Shown piece after piece: positions 1 to 4,846 of a stretch of DNA of 7,311 nucleotides. Source of the stretch: Microgenomates group bacterium (GTDB lineage Bacteria > Patescibacteriota > Microgenomatia > UBA1406 > GWC2-37-13); assembly GCA_028276105.1 (NCBI GenBank), contig JAPYWZ010000031.1, forward strand, positions 1-7,311, written 5' to 3'. Position numbers and translations under genes: made by a program. The notes under the pieces are model-generated. The model saw only the letters and a program-made list of their open reading frames with translations. It searched no databases and was not told where the DNA came from. The stretch's first letter is position 1; each line of letters begins with the position of its first letter.

Positions 1-84
1 ACCGGCAGTTTTGGAAATTATATGACAGTTGAGATAATAAACGACGGCCCGGTAACGATTATTTTGAATAGTAAGGATTTTTAA
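1..84 (+). CDS. dtd: D-aminoacyl-tRNA deacylase, C-terminal end (partial)
   Basis: Frame 1 is open from the first base and ends at TAA 82-84, giving the last 27 residues of a protein whose start lies off the window. The visible stretch begins TGSFG and contains NDGPVT at visible residues 14-19. This is the NxGPxT motif of bacterial DTD, whose Gly-cisPro element excludes L-aminoacyl substrates; the TG-FG-M-V spacing before it also fits the family C-terminus. The enzyme hydrolyses D-aminoacyl-tRNA, and also Gly-tRNA(Ala), in the cytosol as translation quality control. The first catalytic motif (SQxxL-like) would lie upstream and cannot be checked. The identification rests on a short but highly characteristic tail. 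Confidence 0.88.
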   Translation, partial: TGSFGNYMTVEIINDGPVTIILNSKDF

Positions 85-91
85 AAAATTA

Positions 92-670
92 ATGACGGAT
101 TTATCATTTTATTTTAATCAAAAATATTTTATCCCATCAACCCGCCTAAAACATTGGGATTATTCATCGGTTGGCTTTTATTTTGTTACCATTTACACCT
201 ATCAAAAACGTTGCTATTTTGGGGAAATAATTAAGGGGGAAATGAAATTATCATAAATTGGAAAAATAGCAAAAAAATATTGGCTTGAAATTCCTAAACA
301 TTTTAAAAATACCAGATTAGATGAATTTATTATTATGCCAAACCATATTCATGGAATAATTGCGATTGAATATAAAATCAATAATAATGTAGATACACGC
401 CATGGCGTGTATCTACAAAAAAATAAAAATAATTTTAACCGATTTTCAAAAATGGTAAAAAATTCTATTTTCTCAATTATTAATCAATTTAAATCTTCGG
501 TAAAACGATATGCTAATAAAAACTAAATTCCCTTTCACTGGCAATCCCATTTCTACGATCATATCATCCACAATGAAAAATCATTAGATGAAATTCGTCA
601 ATATATAAAAACAAATCCTTTAAAATGGAAAGAAGATGAAGAAAACCCAAAAATACTTCTTGACAATTAA
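92..670 (+). pseudogene. RAYT-type Y1 (HUH) transposase, two in-frame stops
   Basis: One reading frame starting at ATG 92 can be followed for 192 codons to TAA 668-670 and looks like a REP-associated tyrosine transposase throughout. The N-terminal part has the RLKHWDYS-GFYFVTI pattern common in the family. The metal-binding HUH pair is in MPNHIHG (His codons 344-346 and 350-352). Near the C-terminus FYDHII carries the likely catalytic Tyr (554-556), followed by EIRQYI and NPLKW. The frame is interrupted by TAA at 254-256 and at 524-526, with no frameshift. Full length would be normal for the family (about 180-200 aa). Such proteins nick and rejoin single-stranded DNA at REP-like hairpins. An intact ATG-to-stop piece at 335-526 holds the HUH motif but not the Tyr, so it should not be active. 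Other genes here also end in TAA, so recoding of TAA is not a likely explanation. Confidence 0.88.
388..417. repeat. Perfect 30-bp palindrome inside the transposase gene
   Basis: The two 15-base halves are exact reverse complements, with the centre at CCATGG (400-405). The flanking bases 387 and 418 (both A) do not pair, so the palindrome has sharp edges. It is 10 codons long and leaves the transposase frame open, encoding DTRHGVYL in a variable, Asn/Lys-rich part of the protein between the HUH motif and the Tyr region. As single-stranded DNA or RNA it could form a long hairpin. It may be an inserted small palindromic element or a substrate-like site of the RAYT itself. The palindrome is a direct observation; its role is inferred. 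Confidence 0.85.
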
Positions 671-688
671 AATATATACTAGTATACT
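660..688 (+). promoter_or_regulatory. trpR operon promoter (-35 and -10)
   Basis: A consensus -35 TTGACA (660-665) is separated by exactly 17 bp from TATACT (683-688), an excellent sigma-70-type pair. Transcription should start near 695, leaving a leader of only about 13 nt before the trpR ATG. A second -10-like TATAAT at 691-696 has no good -35 at proper spacing. The -35 lies in the last codons of the transposase pseudogene, and the -10 lies wholly within the operator palindrome. Confidence 0.75.
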
Positions 689-694
689 AGTATA
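675..694. promoter_or_regulatory. TrpR operator (20-bp palindrome with paired CTAG)
   Basis: The sequence is a perfect palindrome centred at 684/685 with core ACTAGTATACTAGT. The classical E. coli trp operator core is ACTAGTTAACTAGT, so 12 of 14 positions match and both CTAG half-sites (679-682 and 687-690) keep the same 8-bp spacing. It sits over the -10 box of the promoter and directly upstream of a TrpR-family gene, so tryptophan-bound TrpR would block its own operon. I see no second paired-CTAG palindrome between trpR and trpS. Confidence 0.85.
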
Positions 695-707
695 ATATTA
701 AACTGCT

Positions 708-959
708 ATGGAAAGAAAATACTTGATCGAATTAGTTAAAGTTCTTTTAAAAATCAAAAATCAAAAAGAAATGATTGATTTTTTACAAGGAATTTTAACA
801 CCAAAAGAATTGGAAGAAATTCCCAAAAGACTGGCAATTGTCAAGATGTTAAAAAAAGGTATTCCTCAAAAACAAATTGCTGAAAAATTAAAAGTTGGCA
901 TCGCCACCGTCACTCGTGGTTCTAATGAAATAAAAAAAGGCCGATTTAAAAATATATGA
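708..959 (+). CDS. trpR: Trp repressor TrpR, compact form
   Basis: This 83-residue protein is a TrpR-family repressor that would bind the operator as a dimer when loaded with L-tryptophan. It shows LTPKE (30-34), then a helix-turn-helix around 54-75 ending in GIATVTRGSN (64-73), nearly identical to the E. coli GIATITRGSN. By alignment from memory, R41 and R70 correspond to E. coli R54 and R84, which contact the Trp ligand. This favours a true Trp sensor over the related YerC group. It is shorter than E. coli TrpR (about 108 aa): the N-terminal arm is brief and most of the last helix is absent. ATG 708 is the only sensible start given the promoter; no Shine-Dalgarno is visible. The gene ends in tandem stops TGA-TAA (957-962), and the TGA overlaps the trpL ATG. 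It contains no Trp residue. Confidence 0.92.
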   Translation: MERKYLIELVKVLLKIKNQKEMIDFLQGILTPKELEEIPKRLAIVKMLKKGIPQKQIAEKLKVGIATVTRGSNEIKKGRFKNI

Positions 960-1033
960 TAACAAAAACAATTATTATTCTATTAAATTGGTGGTGGAAA
1001 AAAGTTTATCCGCGATGCGGGTGGCGTTTTTAA
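956..1033 (+). CDS. trpL: trp operon leader peptide with WWW
   Basis: This 25-codon reading frame encodes a short peptide beginning MITKTIIILLN, followed by WWW (three TGG codons, 989-997), and a fourth Trp at 1022-1024, ending at TAA 1031-1033. Four Trp in 25 residues, placed just upstream of competing hairpins and a U-tract before trpB, is the hallmark of a trp attenuator leader. The ribosome would stall at the WWW codons when charged tRNA-Trp is scarce. The ATG overlaps the trpR stop as ATGA (956-959), so its translation is probably coupled to trpR termination. An AAAGG at 936-940 is too far upstream to be a good ribosome binding site. The peptide itself is not expected to have a function. 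Confidence 0.9.
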   Translation: MITKTIIILLNWWWKKVYPRCGWRF

Positions 1034-1076
1034 TGGATTCAATTTTTAAATAATTTATGCCGCCCGCAAAGGCGGC
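1006..1076 (+). promoter_or_regulatory. trp attenuator RNA: pairings 1:2, 2:3 and 3:4
   Basis: Three mutually exclusive helices can be drawn. 1:2 pairs 1006-1013 with 1017-1024 (8 bp with three G-U, 3-nt loop), the pause hairpin. 2:3, the antiterminator, pairs TGCGGGTGGCGT (1016-1027) with ATGCCGCCCGCA (1057-1068), 12 bp with two G-U. 3:4, the terminator, pairs 1057-1064 with 1071-1078. A ribosome stalled at the Trp codons (989-997) would cover segment 1 and free segment 2 to capture segment 3, so RNA polymerase reads into trpB-trpS. A ribosome reaching the stop at 1031-1033 would mask segment 2, so 3:4 forms and transcription ends. Pairings were read by hand; free energies were not computed. 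Confidence 0.87.
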
Positions 1077-1084
1077 GTTTTTTT
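1057..1084 (+). terminator. Rho-independent terminator of the trp attenuator
   Basis: The GC stem GCCGCC (1059-1064) and GGCGGC (1071-1076), with loop CGCAAA, can be extended by a U-G and an A-U pair. It runs straight into seven Ts (1078-1084). It lies between trpL and trpB, 36 bp before the trpB ATG, where it would stop transcription unless segment 3 is captured by segment 2. In such AT-rich sequence this GC-rich hairpin stands out sharply. Confidence 0.9.
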
Positions 1085-1120
1085 ATTCTTAAAATTATTA
1101 ATTAATCTAAATTAAATTAT

Positions 1121-2419
1121 ATGAAAAATACAAAAATAATTTTAACCGAAAAAGAAATTCCAGAATATTATTTAAACATTTCTTATTATCTTAAAAAATA
1201 TTTAGGTAAACTTCCTGACCCGCCATTGAATCCGACCACAAAACAACCGGTTAATCCTTCTGATCTATCAGTTATATTCCCAATGGAATTAATCAAGCAG
1301 GAAGTTTCGCTTGAAGAAAAAATTACTATTCCTGAAGAAGTGCGACACTTTTATAAACTTTACCGACCGACTCCGCTTATAAGAGCGTACCAATTAGAAA
1401 AATTTCTGAATACCCCGGCTCATATTTATTATAAATACGAAGGCGTATCACCAACTGGGTCTCACAAATTAAATACCGCAATTGCTCAAGCTTATTACAA
1501 TAAAAAAGAAGGAATAAAAACTCTTACTACTGAAACCGGCGCTGGTCAATGGGGTTCGGCTCTTGCTTTAGCTGCTAATTTGTTTGGACTTAAATTAATT
1601 GTCTTTATGGTTAAAGTTTCTTTTGAACAAAAACCATTTAGAAAAATAGTAATGCAAATTTACGGTGCTGAAGTATTTCCCAGTCCATCTGATAAAACTG
1701 AATTTGGTAAAAAAATTTTGAAAATGAATAAAAATCATTCGGGTTCACTAGGGATTGCGATTAGTGAAGCTTTAGAAACAGTTGTTAAAAACAAAAATTT
1801 TAAATATTCATTAGGCAGTGTCTTAAATCATGTCTTACTTCATCAAACAATAATCGGATTAGAAGCAAAAAAACAAATGGAAAAAGCTGGCGAATATCCT
1901 GATGTTGTTATTGGCTGTGTTGGGGGTGGTAGCAATTTTGCTGGAATTGCTTTTCCTTTTATAGTTGATAAATTAAAAGGGAAAAATGTTCGATTTATTG
2001 CGGTTGAACCAGAATCTTGCCCATCTCTAACGAAAGGAAAATATAAATATGATTTTGGTGACACAGCACAGATGACCCCTCTTTTAAAAATGTATACTTT
2101 AGGCAGTGATTTTGTTCCCTTACCAATTCATGCTGGTGGATTACGTTATCATGGTATGGCACCATTAATTTCATTTTTATATTATGAAAAACTAATAGAA
2201 GCAGTCGCCTATGACCAAAAAACTATTTTTCAAGCTGGTATTGATTTCGCTAAAACCGAAGGAATAATTCCAGCGCCTGAATCTTGTCATGCGATAAAAT
2301 CAGCAATCGATGAAGCAATTAAGGCTAAAAAAGAAGGAAGAAAAAAAGTTATCCTTTTTAATCTTTCTGGTCATGGATTACTTGATCTAAACGGTTATAA
2401 TAAGTTTTTACACAATTAA
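1121..2419 (+). CDS. trpB: Tryptophan synthase beta chain, TrpB2 type
   Basis: This 432-residue PLP enzyme condenses indole with L-serine to give L-tryptophan. The length and motifs fit the TrpB2 branch rather than the classical TrpB1. Seen here are [18 protein letters not shown] with the PLP-forming lysine K116, ETGAGQWG (138-145; TrpB1 has QHG), CVGGGSN for the PLP phosphate (266-272), HAGGLRYHG (337-345) and the C-terminal FNLSGHG (413-419). The N-terminal extension [24 protein letters not shown] is also typical of TrpB2. ATG 1121 gives the full family length; no Shine-Dalgarno is visible. It follows the attenuator and is 27 bp from trpS, so the two are likely co-transcribed. No trpA is in the window. 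TrpB2 enzymes can act alone on free indole, which suggests indole salvage, though trpA elsewhere is possible. Only one Trp residue (W144) is present. Confidence 0.95.
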   Translation: MKNTKIILTEKEIPEYYLNISYYLKKYLGKLPDPPLNPTTKQPVNPSDLSVIFPMELIKQEVSLEEKITIPEEVRHFYKLYRPTPLIRAYQLEKFLNTPAHIYYKYEGVSPTGSHKLNTAIAQAYYNKKEGIKTLTTETGAGQWGSALALAANLFGLKLIVFMVKVSFEQKPFRKIVMQIYGAEVFPSPSDKTEFGKKILKMNKNHSGSLGIAISEALETVVKNKNFKYSLGSVLNHVLLHQTIIGLEAKKQMEKAGEYPDVVIGCVGGGSNFAGIAFPFIVDKLKGKNVRFIAVEPESCPSLTKGKYKYDFGDTAQMTPLLKMYTLGSDFVPLPIHAGGLRYHGMAPLISFLYYEKLIEAVAYDQKTIFQAGIDFAKTEGIIPAPESCHAIKSAIDEAIKAKKEGRKKVILFNLSGHGLLDLNGYNKFLHN

Positions 2420-2438
2420 TCACAAATTTAGTTATAAT
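2407..2438 (+). promoter_or_regulatory. Possible internal promoter for trpS (weak)
   Basis: A perfect -10-like TATAAT lies at 2433-2438 in the 27-bp trpB-trpS gap. The best upstream match is TTTACA at 2407-2412, with an overlong 20-bp spacer. If used, the transcript would start about two bases before the trpS ATG and be essentially leaderless. This would give attenuator-independent basal TrpRS expression, but in AT-rich DNA a TATAAT alone is weak evidence. Confidence 0.3.
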
Positions 2439-2446
2439 TAAAAAAT

Positions 2447-3439
2447 ATGCTAGATAAAAAAACAATAAAACGTGTCTTATCAGGCATTCGAGCAACAGGT
2501 AGATTACATTTGGGTAACTATTTAGGCGCTATCAAAGGGATGATTGAACTACAAAATAATCCCGATTACGAAACATTTTATATGGTTGCCGATGCTCATA
2601 CGATTACTACCCCGTTTTCGGTTGACGAACTTCGCCAAAATAGAAAAGAAATCATTATCGACTATTTAGCCGCTGGTCTTGACCCAAAAAAATCAACTCT
2701 TTTTATTCAATCTCAGGTGAGTGAACATTTTGAACTTTCATTTTATTTTTCATCGGTGACAACGATTGCTCGAATGATGCATCTTCCCACCTACAAAGAA
2801 AAAGTCAAACAATACCCAAAACACAACACGATGGCTCTTTTAAACTATCCAATTTTAATGGCGGCAGATATTCTTTTGTATAAAGCTGATCTTGTGCCGG
2901 TTGGCATTGACCAAGAACCACATTTGGAAGTCGCTCGCGAAATTGCTCGAAAAATGAATCAGATTTACAAAACTTCTTTTCCCCAACCTCAAAGATTTGC
3001 TACCAAAGGTGAGTATATCCCTTCTTTAACTGGTGAAGGAAAAATGAGTAAATCGATTGAAGGAAGCTACATAAATTTAACTGATTCTTTGGATAAAATA
3101 AGAAAAAAGATCCGCAAAGTGCCAACGGCCACTATTGCCGGGGGGCCAATTACCGGTGGGATAAAAACTCTTTTTATTCTTTCAGAAATTTTTTTACCAA
3201 AAAAGACTTATGAAGAATTTAAAGAAAAATACCATAGTCAAACTTTAAAATTTGTTGAGTTAAAAGATACTTTGGCCGAGGCAATTTACCAAGAACTTAA
3301 ACCTTTCCAAGAAAAAAGAAAACAAATTGCTTCCAACTTAACATATGTCGAAAAAATAATAAAAGAAGGCGCTCAAAAAGCAAAAACGGTGGCCCAAGAA
3401 ACTTTAAAAGAAGTAAAAGAAAAAATGGGACTAAGTTAA
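2447..3439 (+). CDS. trpS: Tryptophan-tRNA ligase (TrpRS)
   Basis: This 330-residue class Ic aminoacyl-tRNA synthetase charges tRNA-Trp in the cytosol using ATP. The N-terminal Rossmann core has SGIRATGRLHLGNYLGA with the HIGH-type HLGN at 21-24. MAADILLY (138-145) and VPVGIDQEPHLE (150-161) are characteristic TrpRS segments, and the KMSKS loop is exact at 199-203. The C-terminal helical part (about 250-330) is normal in length for bacterial TrpRS. ATG 2447 fits the family start; no Shine-Dalgarno is visible. As the last gene of the trp cassette it would be induced by attenuator readthrough when charged tRNA-Trp is low, a sensible feedback loop. The protein has no Trp residue at all. Its stop overlaps the convergent fic stop by 4 bp. 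Confidence 0.96.
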   Translation: MLDKKTIKRVLSGIRATGRLHLGNYLGAIKGMIELQNNPDYETFYMVADAHTITTPFSVDELRQNRKEIIIDYLAAGLDPKKSTLFIQSQVSEHFELSFYFSSVTTIARMMHLPTYKEKVKQYPKHNTMALLNYPILMAADILLYKADLVPVGIDQEPHLEVAREIARKMNQIYKTSFPQPQRFATKGEYIPSLTGEGKMSKSIEGSYINLTDSLDKIRKKIRKVPTATIAGGPITGGIKTLFILSEIFLPKKTYEEFKEKYHSQTLKFVELKDTLAEAIYQELKPFQEKRKQIASNLTYVEKIIKEGAQKAKTVAQETLKEVKEKMGLS

Positions 3440-4410
3440 TCTTTTGCCCGATAATAGCTTCCTTTTGTCTTTCCAACTTTTATTATCAAACCTTTTTCAG
3501 CTAGTTTTTTTAAATCATATCTTAAAGTTCTTTCTGGGACTTTTAAAAATCTTCGCCGTATTTGATCAAAAGAAACTAAACGATGATCTTTAATAATAAG
3601 ATAAATTTCTTCTTGGCGTGGTGGTAAAAAAAATGTTTTTTTATTTTCATTTTCAATGGTTATTTTTAACTCTTCAACTGATTTAAGAAACATTTTTAAC
3701 ATAAAGATCAAATACTCATTGGTATTTTTTAAGCCAACATCAAGATAGTAATAATAACTTTCTCTTTCTTTTTCCAATTCCTTTTCAAAAGGGACAAAAA
3801 AATAATCACTTCCTTTTTTTGATAAAATAATCACCAAAATCAAAAGCCTTCCCACCCGCCCATTACCATCTAAAAACGGATGAATTTTTTCAAAAATTAA
3901 ATGACTAATAAAAGCATTAATAAATGGATTCTGCTCTTCTTCATTTATGTAATGAATTAATCTATCAATATAATCTTTGATTTTTGTTGGTGGTGGTGAA
4001 AGATAAATAACTTCACCACTTTGATTAAAAATTGCTCCCATTTCTTTTCGAAAATTTTTCGTGAATCCAATTTTTCCTGTCATTATTAATGAATGAAGAT
4101 CAAAGATAAAATTTTTATCAATTAAAAAATCTTTTTTAACTTTTTTTTGAATATATTCTATCGCCTTAACAATATTAAATACTTCATCTTTTGTTTTTGT
4201 TTTTCCTTTTGTTTTTAAATCATCCAAATCTAAAGGATTACCTTCAATTTTGGCCGAAAAAAGTGAGCTTTGCAAAATATTCATCCGAATAATTTTTTTG
4301 ATTAGTTTAGGATTTAATTTCAATGAAGATAAAAAATATAAATTGGCTTCAATTTTGCTAATTAACTCTAATATTTCATTGTTTATAACATATTGAGGAG
4401 GAATTTTCAT
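3436..4410 (-). CDS. Fic-domain protein with C-terminal winged helix
   Basis: This 324-residue protein carries the complete Fic motif HPFLDGNGRVGR (177-188), with catalytic H177, the phosphate-binding loop and the final Arg. Fic enzymes usually transfer AMP from ATP to a hydroxyl on a target protein. A flap-like EVIYLSPPP (133-141) precedes it. Near the N-terminus SAKIEGN (52-58) matches the inhibitory (S/T)xxxE(G/N) motif, in which E56 would block productive ATP binding, so this is a class II autoinhibited Fic. Residues about 262-324 (LPPRQEEIYLII to KGSYYRA) look like a winged helix-turn-helix, with RTLRYDLKKLAEKGLI as recognition and wing. This domain order is common in standalone bacterial Fic proteins. 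The target is unknown. ATG 4410 is close to an extended -10 box and a decamer array, and no antitoxin partner is adjacent. Confidence 0.93.
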   Translation of the reverse strand: MKIPPQYVINNEILELISKIEANLYFLSSLKLNPKLIKKIIRMNILQSSLFSAKIEGNPLDLDDLKTKGKTKTKDEVFNIVKAIEYIQKKVKKDFLIDKNFIFDLHSLIMTGKIGFTKNFRKEMGAIFNQSGEVIYLSPPPTKIKDYIDRLIHYINEEEQNPFINAFISHLIFEKIHPFLDGNGRVGRLLILVIILSKKGSDYFFVPFEKELEKERESYYYYLDVGLKNTNEYLIFMLKMFLKSVEELKITIENENKKTFFLPPRQEEIYLIIKDHRLVSFDQIRRRFLKVPERTLRYDLKKLAEKGLIIKVGKTKGSYYRAKD

Positions 4411-4416
4411 ATCACA

Positions 4417-4425
4417 ATTTTACCA
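4417..4425 (-). promoter_or_regulatory. Extended -10 box of fic
   Basis: Read on the minus strand, TGGTAAAAT is a TGn-extended -10 element, with its last base 7 bp from the fic ATG at 4410-4408. Initiation about 7 nt downstream would make the mRNA nearly or fully leaderless. No TTGACA-like -35 is present 17 bp upstream; that position falls in the tandem decamers. The call rests on one short motif. Confidence 0.45.
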
Positions 4426-4459
4426 GATTTTGCCAAAAATTGCCGAATCTTGCCGAATT
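4420..4459. repeat. Four tandem 10-bp repeats upstream of fic
   Basis: Four contiguous decamers occur on the plus strand: TTACCAGATT, TTGCCAAAAA, TTGCCGAATC and TTGCCGAATT, with consensus TTGCCGAATY. The period is exactly 10 bp, one helical turn, so each copy presents the same DNA face. The array begins in the fic -10 region and extends into where a -35 would lie, which is a typical place for an operator. The winged helix of Fic is one candidate binder, but that is an inference. A chance low-complexity origin is possible, since the two copies nearest fic are diverged. Confidence 0.65.
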
Positions 4460-4588
4460 TTTTAAAAATAAAGGTAATTTCTTTAGAGACGTGATTAATC
4501 TTGTATTTATAATTCTTATAATTGAGTTTGTAACTTTATGTCATTCCTTGCCTTCGATTCGGAGTGCGGGTTTAATTAGAAATCTTTA

Positions 4589-4621
4589 TGTCATTCCTGG
4601 CTTTGACCAGGAATCTATATA
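4589..4621 (-). repeat. REP-like unit, inverted copy
   Basis: TGTCATTCCTGG, the loop CTTTGA, then CCAGGAATCTATATA. The stem is ATTCCTGG (4593-4600) with CCAGGAAT (4607-4614), 8 bp perfect. Its orientation is opposite to the two copies at 4660 and 4708. Confidence 0.75.
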
Positions 4622-4659
4622 ATTTTAACCTTTTTTATATATTAAGTTTAAGGTATTAC

Positions 4660-4690
4660 TATATAGATTCCTGCTTTCGCAGGAATAACA
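4660..4690 (+). repeat. REP-like unit, forward copy
   Basis: TATATAGATTCCTGC, the loop TTTC, then GCAGGAATAACA. The 8-bp stem ATTCCTGC (4667-4674) with GCAGGAAT (4679-4686) is perfect. It differs from the next copy at both partners of one stem pair, a compensatory change. Confidence 0.8.
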
Positions 4691-4707
4691 ATAATATTGT
4701 CCAAAAT

Positions 4708-4738
4708 TATATAGATTCCCGCTTTTGCGGGAATGACA
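4708..4738 (+). repeat. REP-like unit, forward copy
   Basis: TATATAGATTCCCGC, the loop TTTT, then GCGGGAATGACA. The 8-bp stem ATTCCCGC (4715-4722) with GCGGGAAT (4727-4734) is perfect. It starts 48 bp after the previous copy and resembles the ATTCCC...GGGAAT small repeats (such as neisserial dRS3) known from several bacterial groups. Confidence 0.8.
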
Positions 4739-4846
4739 AAATTGTTAAATGTCATTTGTGATTTAATAATAACTCTATATAATTGTTGCTCTTTACTATC
4801 CGATTTGGAAGTCAATATAATTTTTAATAAATGATAACCTAAAAAA

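Larger units (their letters stand above)
4539..4781. repeat. Cluster of REP-like hairpin repeats in an intergenic gap
   Basis: The 459-bp gap between fic and the tRNA gene contains no credible protein gene. Most of it is a cluster of about 32-bp units with TGTCATTCC at one end, GGAATCTATATA at the other and a short hairpin between. Three clear copies are listed separately. A degenerate copy begins at 4539 (TGTCATTCC, then a scrambled centre up to about 4586). Another is at 4750-4781, which keeps the TGTCATT and CTATATA ends and the unit length but has lost the hairpin. Such elements in many bacteria are mobilised by RAYT transposases. The remains of one lie at 92-670, though no link is shown by the sequence. 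Confidence 0.75.

Noticed and set aside
335..526. 63-aa ATG-to-stop frame as an independent gene
   Set aside because: It is in the same frame as the flanking transposase segments and holds only the middle of the RAYT, so it is part of the pseudogene.
254..526. TAA read as a sense codon, restoring the transposase
   Set aside because: dtd, trpL, trpB, trpS, fic and the restriction gene all appear to end properly at TAA, so reassignment is unlikely.
1843..2064. 73-codon minus-strand frame inside trpB
   Set aside because: It lies wholly inside the strongly supported trpB gene on the other strand and resembles no family; a chance shadow.
2420..2446. T-box riboswitch before trpS
   Set aside because: The gap is only 27 bp and has no stem or T-box sequence; control by the upstream attenuator is the better explanation.
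4440..4622. 60-codon plus-strand frame after fic
   Set aside because: It starts in the tandem decamers, ends in a repeat hairpin and has no family resemblance; the region is better explained by repeats.
4539..4781. CRISPR-like array
   Set aside because: The units occur in both orientations with uneven spacing and internal hairpins, and there are no cas genes; they fit REP-like elements.
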